37,158 bases of DNA, from the IMG/VR virus record IMGVR_UViG_3300043411_000449, positions 1 to 37,158 of that record. One strand, written 5' to 3'. The translations under genes and the position numbers were made by a program. The notes beneath the pieces are model-generated. The model had not been told where the DNA came from, ran no database searches, and saw only the letters and a list, made by a program, of their open reading frames with translations. This DNA comes from a virus. Of the stretch, positions 1-6,254 are shown piece by piece (positions within the stretch are counted from its first letter, which is position 1; each line of letters begins with the position of its first letter).

Positions 1-501
1 GGCCGCAGCGAGCGCGGAAGGCCGCTAGTTAGCAAAAGTTGCGCCGTATTGGGAGACTGCGCAAGAAACCGCCAGTCAGGCCCAGTTCCGCGCAACAAAA
101 TTACAAAGACGAGCAATCACTGCAAAAACAGGGGGTTGCGAAGCCGAACCCGCCATATCGAGGCTCAGCGAGCCTCCAGGGGGAGTACGGCATATCCGAA
201 ATTCGAATGCTGGACCGCCCGCCGGAAACACGAAGTCGCCGGGGGAGGACAAGTTTAGATGCCGTCATGGCTCATGCTCCAGTATCGGGCAGAGTTCGTG
301 GGCGGCGGTCCGGCTACTGCCTCGCACATAGGTGACGCAAGTCCCCTCCCTGGCGAGCGAGGACGGGCGTTGAGAGCGAGCGGGGGCGCCGGCGGGGTTA
401 CGCCGGGTCGTCAGTCCTGAGCTTGAGCCTGTCAGGTCTTCACGAACCCTGAGACCAAAACCGTGACCCTTGCGGCGCTGGGAGACCGCGCCGCCCCTAT
501 T
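1..501. other. Non-coding stretch with no convincing gene
   Basis: No frame here looks like a real protein: the longest candidates are arginine-rich, lack ribosome binding sites and overlap one another. The first 150 bases are less GC-rich than the rest of the window. A perfect 7-bp hairpin with a 3-base loop lies at 160-176 (GAGGCTC/GAGCCTC), without a T tract. The stretch lies between whatever precedes the window and the tRNA-like element at 502, so it could hold a promoter, packaging or attachment site, but none can be identified. Confidence 0.5.
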
Positions 502-585
502 GCCGAGGTAGCTCAGAGGCAGAGCGATAGTGCGGACATCAGCGCCGCCCAGGAGGACGCCGGTTCGATCCCGGCCCTCGGCTCC
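502..585 (+). tRNA. tRNA-like element with non-canonical anticodon arm
   Basis: A perfect 7-bp acceptor stem (GCCGAGG 502-508 with CCTCGGC 576-582), a 4-bp D stem (GCTC 511-514 with GAGC 522-525, loop containing GG) and a perfect 5-bp T arm (GCCGG, loop TTCGATC, CCGGC, 559-575) are visible. The 32 bases between D and T arms are about ten too many for a class I tRNA and do not fold into a normal 5-bp anticodon stem; a GCGG/CCGC pairing (532-535 with 545-548) leaves a 9-base loop. The 3' end reads T-CCT, not CCA. I assign no anticodon. It could be an unusual class II tRNA, a decayed tRNA or a structured 5' leader of the gene starting at 609. Confidence 0.55.
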
Positions 586-608
586 TAAACGTCCAACCGG
601 AGGCTCCC

Positions 609-1034
609 ATGCCCTACGTCACGAACCGCATCAGCCCGCTGGTCGAGAACGATCTTGGCGAGGACGCCGGCGGCAAGATCACGGCGGTGACGGGCGGCGG
701 GACGGTCGTGGGTATGTCCCAGCGGGACTACAACTACCTCAAGCCCTACGGTCTGGTGTCCGAGCCCGCCCCGACGATCTCGACGGCCTCGCCGCTGACG
801 GCCGGGCAGGAGGGCGTCGCCTACAGCCAGACCATCGAGGCGACGGGCGGCGCGGCCCCCTACACCTACGCGGTCACGGCCGGGGCGTTGCCTACGGACG
901 TCTCGCTGTCGTCTGGCGGTGCGCTTTCGGGCACGCCGTCTGTCAACGGGGCGTTCGCCTTCACGGTCACGGCGACGGCGGCCAACGGGCTGACCGGCTC
1001 CAAGGCGTTCGCGCTGACGATTGATCCACCCTGA
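609..1034 (+). CDS. Small structural protein: head-type N-domain plus Ig-like (He_PIG type) domain
   Basis: 141 residues, with GGAGG 5 bases before the ATG. Residues 1-51 resemble the 52-residue protein encoded at 14144-14302: both begin M-x-Y-x-TNR, share a GGK-I/L-T core and an S-x2-D segment, and end G-L/I-VS. Residues 54-139 form a putative Ig-fold domain of the He_PIG kind: a Thr/Ser-rich beta segment, GxxYSQTIEATGG, APYTYAV, ALPxxxSLSSGGxLSGTP and a closing FTVTATxxNG strand pattern. Such domains decorate phage capsids, fibres and adhesins. The gene lies alone after the tRNA-like element, far from the head operon, and converges on the minus-strand cluster across a terminator at 1105-1132. 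A virion-surface protein is the best inference; the paralogy is visible in the sequence. Confidence 0.75.
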   Translation: MPYVTNRISPLVENDLGEDAGGKITAVTGGGTVVGMSQRDYNYLKPYGLVSEPAPTISTASPLTAGQEGVAYSQTIEATGGAAPYTYAVTAGALPTDVSLSSGGALSGTPSVNGAFAFTVTATAANGLTGSKAFALTIDPP

Positions 1035-1104
1035 TATCGGTTGAGGCGCTACGGCGTCCTCAGAGCACGCGGCGGCGCCTCCGGGCGACGGCGGGCGCGT
1101 GCCC

Positions 1105-1132
1105 GGTCGGTGCGAGGCCGACCATTTTCTTT
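1105..1132 (+). terminator. Intrinsic terminator after the Ig-domain gene
   Basis: GGTCGG (1105-1110) pairs with CCGACC (1118-1123) around a 7-base loop and is followed by ATTTTCTTT. It lies 70 bases past the stop of the gene at 609-1034, where plus-strand and minus-strand transcription converge. Confidence 0.6.
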
Positions 1133-1162
1133 GCAGGGGTGCAATGGCTGGGCGACGACGGG

Positions 1163-1195
1163 GCCGCCGGGAGCGCGTGCATGGCTCCCGGCGGC
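1163..1195. other. 12-bp perfect hairpin between convergent genes
   Basis: GCCGCCGGGAGC (1163-1174) is an exact inverted repeat of 1184-1195 around a 9-base loop. It sits just past the stop codon of the minus-strand gene ending at 1205. No U tract follows on either strand, so it may block transcription weakly or protect the 3' end of the minus-strand transcript. Confidence 0.5.
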
Positions 1196-1204
1196 GCTGG
1201 TCTA

Positions 1205-1525
1205 TCAGGCGTCCTGAATGGTGTCGGCAAAGTAGGCTTCGACCGCCTCGGTCTCACCGTGCTTCTCCAGCCACAAAAGAGCCTCGGCCGGGTTGATAGC
1301 GCGAATGACGTCGCGGTCGCCGTAGCGCGTCCCGTCCGGCTCGCGCCGGGCGTAGGGCGATAGCGCGCCGCCGCCGCCGAGCGTGAACCAGTTGCCGTTC
1401 GGGGTCCGGTAGAGCCGCTCCCAGTGGAAATGAAAATTGCCCGTGTCGTCCATGTTGGACCAGCGGGCAACCAGGGTAGCGGTATCGGTGTCGTAGCGCA
1501 GGCCTGCGATGATGGATTTGGTCAT
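1205..1525 (-). CDS. Hypothetical early-type phage protein, 106 aa
   Basis: The start chosen begins MTKSIIAG, because GGGAGAG lies 7 bases upstream; longer versions run through the neighbour's C-terminus. It is a soluble acidic protein with alternating aromatic and glycine residues (NFHFHWERLYRTPNGNWFTLGGGG at about 46-69 reads as two beta strands with a glycine-rich turn) and a helical C-terminus (PAEALLWLEKHGETEAVEAYF). I recognise no catalytic motif. It is the last gene of a minus-strand cluster of five (2425 to 1205) and follows the zinc-finger gene with only a 2-base gap, so it is surely co-transcribed. Its role is unknown. Confidence 0.7.
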   Translation of the reverse strand: MTKSIIAGLRYDTDTATLVARWSNMDDTGNFHFHWERLYRTPNGNWFTLGGGGALSPYARREPDGTRYGDRDVIRAINPAEALLWLEKHGETEAVEAYFADTIQDA

Positions 1526-1527
1526 GG

Positions 1528-1707
1528 TCACTCTCCCTCGATAGGCTCGTCGGCCTCGTAGCTGGGGTTGTTCAGGACGTCCGGGCGGTAGCCGCGCATC
1601 TTCTCGGCGTGGCACTTCCGGCAGGTTCGGCAGAGCGGGATGCCGCGGGCGTCGTGCTGCCACGACGACGGCAGCCCGGAGCCGCAGGTGCAGGGACGGT
1701 CAGCCAT
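1528..1707 (-). CDS. Small zinc-finger-like protein, 59 aa
   Basis: The protein carries C6-x-C8 and C26-x2-C29-x2-C32-H33, a plausible one-zinc ribbon of the CxC...CxxCxxCH kind often seen in small phage early proteins, with an acidic tail. The start beginning MADRPCTC is chosen because AGGAGG lies 8 bases upstream and the ATG overlaps the stop of the upstream HTH-like gene by 8 bases, which implies coupled translation. Nucleic-acid or host-protein binding is the natural guess, but the sequence shows no specific target. The ATG is clear; the function is not. Confidence 0.7.
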   Translation of the reverse strand: MADRPCTCGSGLPSSWQHDARGIPLCRTCRKCHAEKMRGYRPDVLNNPSYEADEPIEGE

Positions 1708-1963
1708 TGGCGGCCTCCTCCATAGCCTTCTGGTGTTCGGCAATGACAGCCATCTGGGCGGCCACGTCGTGCGCCTTCTTTGTGAGCAGGCGGTGCAGAT
1801 CGTCCCATATGGTCGGCGGGATACGCGTTTCCCGCGCCGCCCAGGCCCGTACACGGCGTTCGTTGACATCGAGGGCGCGGGATAGCGCGCGCTGCCAGAG
1901 CGCCCCGTAGAGGGCCTGCCCGGCCGCGCGCAGGCGGTCGGCGTCGTCATTCGTGGTCGGCAT
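1700..1963 (-). CDS. Small HTH-like DNA-binding protein, 87 aa
   Basis: Residues about 17-60 (LYGALWQRALSRALDV, NERRVRAWAAR, PPTIWDDLHRLL) match the shape of small phage helix-turn-helix proteins in which a NER-V-RxWA recognition helix follows a short turn. The C-terminal 25 residues form a charged helix. The start MPTTNDDA is preceded by GGGAGACGACA, an example of the start-associated element common to the minus-strand genes. It overlaps the downstream zinc-finger gene by 8 bases and the upstream gene by 17. A regulator of early transcription is possible, but the protein is too short to be a full repressor with a dimerisation domain. The HTH assignment is by eye and moderate. Confidence 0.65.
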   Translation of the reverse strand: MPTTNDDADRLRAAGQALYGALWQRALSRALDVNERRVRAWAARETRIPPTIWDDLHRLLTKKAHDVAAQMAVIAEHQKAMEEAANG

Positions 1964-2159
1964 TGTCGTCTCCCTTGAAAATAGCCGCGTCGCGCCAGGA
2001 TCGGCGGCGGGCGGCGCAGTGAACGTGGGCGGTCTCAACCAAGGCGGCGTCCACGACGCGCTGGGCCTCTGGCTCGCCTGCGAGGATCGGCACCCCGCAG
2101 ATCAAGCATTCGGAGACGGCGGGGAAGTCCTCGCCGTCCCATAGGTCGATGGTGATCAC
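1947..2159 (-). CDS. Small CxxC/HxHC putative zinc protein, 70 aa, GTG start
   Basis: I place the start at the GTG whose last two bases overlap the TGA of the upstream gene (GTGA at 2159-2156), giving VITIDLWDGEDF. An ATG at 2195 in frame would instead overlap the upstream gene heavily and add an Arg/Pro-rich stretch read in the wrong frame. C18-x2-C21 and H46-x-H48-C49 could bind one zinc ion. No separate Shine-Dalgarno sequence is evident, so translation probably depends on coupling to the upstream gene. Its 3' end overlaps the HTH-like gene by 17 bases and supplies that gene's ribosome binding site. Function unknown. Confidence 0.6.
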   Translation of the reverse strand: MITIDLWDGEDFPAVSECLICGVPILAGEPEAQRVVDAALVETAHVHCAARRRSWRDAAIFKGDDNADHE

Positions 2160-2425
2160 GGCAGGCCGTTCGCGCGGCGCGCGGCGGCTTGGCACTTCGC
2201 GAACGCCTCCTCGGCCAGCGCCCGCTCGTCATCATCGAGGGTTTTCCTGCCGGGGTTTTCTAGGGCGAGACGCCCCTCGCAGACGAGAACCCAAAGGTAA
2301 TCCATCTGCGCGTGGGTCAGGGTGATTGTGACGGTCGGCGCGCGGCGGTTGGCGATGCGCTCGACGGCCCCGCGGTCGCCGGGCCGGGCGAGGTCCTTGA
2401 GGCCCTTGCCGAGTGGGTTCTTCAT
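2156..2425 (-). CDS. Hypothetical phage protein, 89 aa, first gene of left minus-strand operon
   Basis: It begins MKNPLGKGLKD after a clear AGGAGACGACC leader and contains a long amphipathic helix (THAQMDYLWVLVCEGRLALE), then an acidic helical C-terminus (DDDERALAEEAFAKCQAAARRAN). It has no signal peptide or membrane segment. It is the promoter-proximal gene of the minus-strand cluster; a candidate promoter lies 31-59 bases upstream, and the divergent ParB-methyltransferase gene starts 119 bases away. I do not recognise the family. Confidence 0.7.
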   Translation of the reverse strand: MKNPLGKGLKDLARPGDRGAVERIANRRAPTVTITLTHAQMDYLWVLVCEGRLALENPGRKTLDDDERALAEEAFAKCQAAARRANGLP

Positions 2426-2426
2426 G

Positions 2427-2442
2427 GTCGTCTCCTAGGGTT
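2427..2442 (-). promoter_or_regulatory. Start-associated element (GGAGACGAC type)
   Basis: On the minus strand this reads AACCCTA-GGAGACGAC and ends one base before the ATG at 2425. The 9-base core recurs exactly before starts at 1963, 7075, 36033 and 32000. It is longer than a Shine-Dalgarno sequence needs to be, so it may also be a regulatory site. Confidence 0.65.
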
Positions 2443-2455
2443 GGCAACGCGCCTA

Positions 2456-2484
2456 CAGTTAGGCGACATGGGGGGTGGTGCAAG
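2456..2484 (-). promoter_or_regulatory. Candidate phage promoter for the left minus-strand operon
   Basis: Read on the minus strand: CTTGC, 15 bases, GCCTAACTG. The same two boxes at the same spacing occur at 7122-7150 ahead of the only other isolated minus-strand gene in the left half. CTTGC overlaps a weak -35-like TTGC and CTAACT a weak -10-like element. An AAATTACTG box lies 21 bases upstream (plus strand 2506-2514). Confidence 0.6.
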
Positions 2485-2544
2485 CGGTTTTTTGGCAGAT
2501 TTTGACAGTAATTTGCGAGTTGCGACGGGGCACGGGGCATCGAT

Positions 2545-4179
2545 ATGGCGAGGGCGAAGGCCGCTGCAAGCGGCGCTGGGGCGGGGTTTGTCGTCGAGGA
2601 ATGGCCGATTGACCGGCCGATACCCTACGACCGCAATCCGCGCGTGCTGACCGAGGCGGCCATCCGCAAGGTGGCCGCGTCGATCCGGGACTACGGCTGG
2701 CAGCAGGCCATCGTGGTTGACGACGAGGGCGTGATCGTCGTGGGCCATACCCGGCTCGAGGCGGCCAAGCTGCTCGGGCTTAAGACGGTTCCGATCAAGG
2801 TCATTTCCGGCCTGGCGCCCGAGAAGATCCGCGCCTACCGCATCGCGGACAACCGCGTGGCCGAGGAAACCTCGTGGAACGATGAGCTGCTGTCGGTCGA
2901 GCTATCCGAGCTTGCCGCGTTCGATCTGGACATGGCGTCCATCGGCTTCGACGAGGCCGAGCTGGCGAAGCTTTTGACGTTCGACCCGGCCGCGCCCGAG
3001 GAGCCGAAGGTCACGCCCGAGCAGGCGGAAAAGACGCTGGCCGAGCGGTTCGGCGTGCCGCCCTTCTCGGTGCTCGACCAACGCCAGGGCTACTGGCAGG
3101 AGCGCAAGCGCGCGTGGGTGGGGCTCGGCATCGAGAGCGATCTCGGCCGGGGCACCAACTTGATCGGCCGCTCGACGAGCGAGGAGGCGTTCCTGAAGCG
3201 CGACGGCGGCTTCCAGAAGGACGCCTCTAAGTACAACGGCGGCCTAATGTTTTCGTCGCACACCGCCGCCGACCCGGGTTTCTACGACAAGAAGGGCGCG
3301 AAGGAGAAGGAGCTGGGCCGCAAGCTCAGCACCGATGAGTTCCTGCGCGACCACTACGAGCCGGTCGATAGCGGTGTCACCCGCGGCACTTCGATCTTCG
3401 ATCCCGTCCTGGCGGAGCTCTGCTACCGCTGGTTCGTGCCGCCTGGCGGGGCGATCCTCGACCCGTTCGCCGGCGGCTCGGTGCGCGGCATCGTCGCCGC
3501 CCGCCTCGGCTTCGCCTACCACGGCATCGACCTGCGCCAGGAGCAGTGCGACGCGAACAAGGAGCAGATCGACAAGCTGGGCGATGTGCACGGCACCGCC
3601 AATTGGTACACGGGCGACAGCGCCAACATGGCTAAGCTGCTGCCCAAGAAGGCAAAATTCGACTTCGTGTTCTCGTGCCCGCCCTACGGCGATCTCGAGG
3701 TCTACTCCGACGACCCGGCCGATCTCTCGACGATGAGCGACGACGACTTCAAAATGGCCTACGCCGGCATCATCGACAAGGCCGTCGCGCGGCTCAACAA
3801 CGACCGCTTCTGCGCCTTCGTGGTGGGCGACTTCCGCGACGACAAGGGGTTCTACCGGGACTTCGTGTCATGCACGATCCGCTGCTTCGAGAACGCCGGC
3901 GCCAAGCTCTACAACGAGGCCATTCTGGTCAACTCGGTCGGATCGCTGCCGATCCGCGTCGGCCGGCAGTTCTCGGTCTCGCGCAAGCTCGGCAAGACGC
4001 ACCAGAACGTGCTCGTGTTCGTCAAGGGCGACCCCGCCAAGGCCACCGAGGCCGTGGGCGAGGTCGAGTTCGGGGCGCTGCCGGTCCCGCCGGGCGCGGA
4101 CCCGGCCGACCATGGCGCACCGGCCGAGCTCTCCCCCGTGGAGAAGCACGGCCCTTTTGGCTCAAGCGCGACGATCTGA
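2545..4179 (+). CDS. ParB-like domain fused to a DNA methyltransferase
   Basis: 544 residues. Residues about 17-140 form a ParB/sulfiredoxin-like domain: IPYDRNPR, a helix with IRDYGWQQAIVVDD, and the hallmark GHTRLEAA at 67-74, then RIADNRVAEETSWND. Residues about 285-510 form a Rossmann methyltransferase: DPFAGG (306-311, S-adenosylmethionine loop, motif I) and SCPPY (377-381, the D/N/S-PPY catalytic motif IV of N4-cytosine and N6-adenine enzymes). Motif I precedes IV; the target-recognition region could be the 200 residues in between the two domains or the C-terminus. ParB-methyltransferase fusions are widespread in phages and are thought to modify phage DNA. No good Shine-Dalgarno precedes the ATG. 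The last residues (SPVEKHGP) look like the beginning of the next protein, joined at a slippery site; see 4152-4158. Confidence 0.9.
   Translation: MARAKAAASGAGAGFVVEEWPIDRPIPYDRNPRVLTEAAIRKVAASIRDYGWQQAIVVDDEGVIVVGHTRLEAAKLLGLKTVPIKVISGLAPEKIRAYRIADNRVAEETSWNDELLSVELSELAAFDLDMASIGFDEAELAKLLTFDPAAPEEPKVTPEQAEKTLAERFGVPPFSVLDQRQGYWQERKRAWVGLGIESDLGRGTNLIGRSTSEEAFLKRDGGFQKDASKYNGGLMFSSHTAADPGFYDKKGAKEKELGRKLSTDEFLRDHYEPVDSGVTRGTSIFDPVLAELCYRWFVPPGGAILDPFAGGSVRGIVAARLGFAYHGIDLRQEQCDANKEQIDKLGDVHGTANWYTGDSANMAKLLPKKAKFDFVFSCPPYGDLEVYSDDPADLSTMSDDDFKMAYAGIIDKAVARLNNDRFCAFVVGDFRDDKGFYRDFVSCTIRCFENAGAKLYNEAILVNSVGSLPIRVGRQFSVSRKLGKTHQNVLVFVKGDPAKATEAVGEVEFGALPVPPGADPADHGAPAELSPVEKHGPFGSSATI
4152..4158 (+). 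other. Candidate -1 ribosomal frameshift site, C CCT TTT
   Basis: In the methyltransferase frame the codons are GGC CCT TTT GGC, giving the heptamer X-XXY-YYZ with X=C, Y=T, Z=T. A -1 slip reads CCC TTT TGG and continues as PFWLKRDDL into the PLP enzyme. The zero frame stops 19 bases later at 4177-4179. The fusion would be 538 + 529 = 1,067 residues. A single-base sequencing error in the T run would look the same. Confidence 0.55.
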
Positions 4180-5747
4180 TGAACATTGCGGGCGTGCAGG
4201 GGGGCAAGGTTCGCTCCTGCTGGGCGCTCTCTCAGGGGGCTTCGGGGCTGGTCACGGCCGGCTCTCGGGCCTCTCCGCAGGTCAACATCGTTGCGCATAT
4301 CGCCAAGAAGCTCGGCATTCCGGCCCGCTGTCATACGCCTTCGGGGGAACTGAGCCCCGAGGTGGCGGCAGCGGCGGCCCAGGGCGCCGAGATCGTGCAG
4401 CACAAGGCCGGCTACAACAACGTCATCGTCGCCCGCGCCCGCGAGGACGCGGCGGCGCGCGGCTGGGTGGAAATACCCTTCGGCATGGAATGCGCCGAGG
4501 CCCCGAAACAGACCCGCCAGCAAGCGGCCAACCTGCCCCCGGAGGCGCGGCGTCTCGTCGTGCCTGTGGGCTCGGGGATGTCGCTTGCTGGGATCCTGTG
4601 GGGCCTGATCGACACCGGGCGGCATGATCTGCCGGTGCTCGGCGTCGTGGTCGGGGCCGACCCGGTAAAGCGCCTCGACGCCTACGCGCCGCCGGACTGG
4701 CGGGACCGCGTGACGCTGATCAAGGCGCCGCAGGACTACCACGAGGAGATCGAGGCGGAGGTCGGCGGCGTTCGGCTCGATCCACACTACGAGGCCAAGT
4801 GCAAGCAGTTTCTTGAGGAGGGCGACTGCCTATGGGTGGTCGGCATCCGGCAGACCGAGGCCCGCATCGACACGAGCGCGTGGACCTACGGTAATGAGAT
4901 CGAGCTGGTGGACTGGGACACGCGCCGCAAGGTGAAACCCACCCGCTTCTACGCCACCTCAGAGGTGGCTAGCGTCAACAGCGACGGTCACGCCACAAGG
5001 CCTGACCACCCGTTCGGCGGCGAGATCAACACCTACCCGACGACGACACCGGAGGGGCAGGGTGAGGCGCTCAAGGAGTTCATGGGCCACTTCCCGGAGG
5101 CGCGCGGCAACTATAGGGGCTCGGTGCACACGCACATCTGCGTGCCGGGCCTCGGCAAGGACCTGCCCGCCCTGCTCCGCCTGTTCCGCTACTCGAACCG
5201 GTGGATGCCCTGGTTCATCGCCGCCCACCACGATCCGGGAGAGCCGGACGCGGCCTGGAAAGCGCAGGACCCGGACGGGAGCCGTTGGCGCTACTGCACC
5301 ATCGACACCCAGATGCCGCCCGCCTGGCGCATTGCCCAGATCGAGGCGGCCACGACGGCGGACGAGTTCTTTCGCTTCCACATGCTCAACAAGCAGGGCG
5401 AGTTCGTCGCCCTGCAGGCCAAGCGCTATGCTGTGAACTTCCTGATGATCCCCAAGACGGGGTGCCTGGAAATGCGCTGCTTCGCGCCCACAACCGACCC
5501 GGAGGGGCTGGCTACGATCTCGCGGTTCGCCCGCGAGTTCTGCGTCGCCGGGCTTGTCACAGGGGAGCCACTACCCGATGTCATCGAGCGGAACGCCTTC
5601 ACCTTCAATCGCTGGTTTCCGTTTGACGCCGGCCTGGAGAGTTCCTTCCATCGAACCAAGTTTCACGCCGACCGAAGCACCCCGAAGTGGGTCATTCTCG
5701 GCGCGAAGCGAGGCGGAGGATCGGCCGTGGATCGCCCCGTGGCCTGA
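4179..5747 (+). CDS. Fold-type II PLP enzyme fused to a GS-fold amidoligase
   Basis: 522 residues from the ATG that overlaps the methyltransferase stop (TGATG). Residues 1-225 resemble ACC deaminase/D-cysteine desulfhydrase: GGK (lysine 10, the expected Schiff-base lysine of the usual GGNK), TAGSRASPQ, HTPSGE, GYNNVI and a phosphate-binding VPVGSGMS. The conserved WLKRDDL just before the lysine lies upstream of this ATG in the same frame, so translation from the ATG alone would give a domain missing its N-terminus. Residues about 230-500 resemble the COOH-NH2 ligase (Amidoligase_2) family: YGNEIEL (E240), GGEINTYP (E282), SVHTHIC (H317, H319), then AAHHDPGEPD. Such ligases join a carboxylate to an amine using ATP. 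The product could be a modified base, peptide or protein side chain; the substrate is unknown. The extreme C-terminus may change frame; see the findings. Confidence 0.8.
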   Translation: MNIAGVQGGKVRSCWALSQGASGLVTAGSRASPQVNIVAHIAKKLGIPARCHTPSGELSPEVAAAAAQGAEIVQHKAGYNNVIVARAREDAAARGWVEIPFGMECAEAPKQTRQQAANLPPEARRLVVPVGSGMSLAGILWGLIDTGRHDLPVLGVVVGADPVKRLDAYAPPDWRDRVTLIKAPQDYHEEIEAEVGGVRLDPHYEAKCKQFLEEGDCLWVVGIRQTEARIDTSAWTYGNEIELVDWDTRRKVKPTRFYATSEVASVNSDGHATRPDHPFGGEINTYPTTTPEGQGEALKEFMGHFPEARGNYRGSVHTHICVPGLGKDLPALLRLFRYSNRWMPWFIAAHHDPGEPDAAWKAQDPDGSRWRYCTIDTQMPPAWRIAQIEAATTADEFFRFHMLNKQGEFVALQAKRYAVNFLMIPKTGCLEMRCFAPTTDPEGLATISRFAREFCVAGLVTGEPLPDVIERNAFTFNRWFPFDAGLESSFHRTKFHADRSTPKWVILGAKRGGGSAVDRPVA

Positions 5748-5801
5748 CGACTGGTGGGGCGATCTGAACCCCGACGCGGCGTGGACGCAGGGGGTGCGGT
5801 G

Positions 5802-6254
5802 ATGATGAAAGTCAGAACGATCGTGAAGCCGTCCGGGGTCGCCGGGCTCGGCATGTTCGCCGCCGAGCCGATCCGCAAGGGACAGATCACGTGGATCCTC
5901 GAACCTGCGTTCGACCGCTTCTTCAAGCCCGCGCAGGTGAACGCGCTGGCCCCGATTGAGCGGGCGTGGTTCGAGACCTACTCGTTCGTCATGCGCTCGG
6001 GCGAGCACTGCCTTTGCGCGGACAACGACCGCTTCATCAACCACTGCCACGTCGCCCCGAACATCGACGGTACGGGGTCGTGGAAGGAGGTGGCGATGCG
6101 GGACATCGAGGAGGGGGAGGAGCTTCTGGTGGACTACCGGACGTTCGAGCCCGACTACTTCGCGCGGCGCGGCATCGACATGGCGACGTGGGGGCCGAAA
6201 CAGGAAGGGGCGGAGGTTTCCCCCCGCCCCGTTCGCGTCGCCCGCTTTGCCTAG
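5802..6254 (+). CDS. SET-domain methyltransferase, 150 aa
   Basis: A compact SET domain with all hallmark motifs: AGLGMF (15-19, S-adenosylmethionine binding), RFINHCxxxPN (77-87, pseudoknot asparagine-histidine) and GEELLVDY (105-112, catalytic tyrosine region). C70 and C72 next to the pseudoknot may add structure. SET enzymes methylate protein lysines, and small bacterial and phage members form COG2940. I start it at 5802, where ATG overlaps the TGA at 5800-5802 of an open frame continuing from the amidoligase; an upstream ATG at 5754 would add 16 residues without a better ribosome site. It is the last gene of the modification cassette, and its TAG stop shares a CTAG palindrome with the stop of the convergent minus-strand gene. 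Confidence 0.9.
   Translation: MMKVRTIVKPSGVAGLGMFAAEPIRKGQITWILEPAFDRFFKPAQVNALAPIERAWFETYSFVMRSGEHCLCADNDRFINHCHVAPNIDGTGSWKEVAMRDIEEGEELLVDYRTFEPDYFARRGIDMATWGPKQEGAEVSPRPVRVARFA

Noticed and set aside
295-312. GGGCGGCGGTCC resembles the start of the lambda cohesive end
   Set aside because: Similarity is short and GC-rich, it is far from the small terminase gene, and no flanking cosB/cosQ-like structure is seen.
39-335. Open frame of 98 residues at the left end
   Set aside because: No ribosome site, Arg/Pro/Ser-rich translation, overlaps a second equally poor frame, and no recognisable motif.
2502-2507. TTGACA as a -35 box for the ParB-methyltransferase gene
   Set aside because: No acceptable -10 hexamer lies 16-18 bases downstream (ACGGGG occurs there); it was kept only as part of the AAATTACTG box discussion.
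3675-4178. In-frame upstream extension of the PLP-amidoligase frame to ATG 3675
   Set aside because: The first 160 residues are an Arg-rich shadow of the methyltransferase C-terminal domain; entry by frameshift at 4152-4158 or by ATG 4179 is more sensible.
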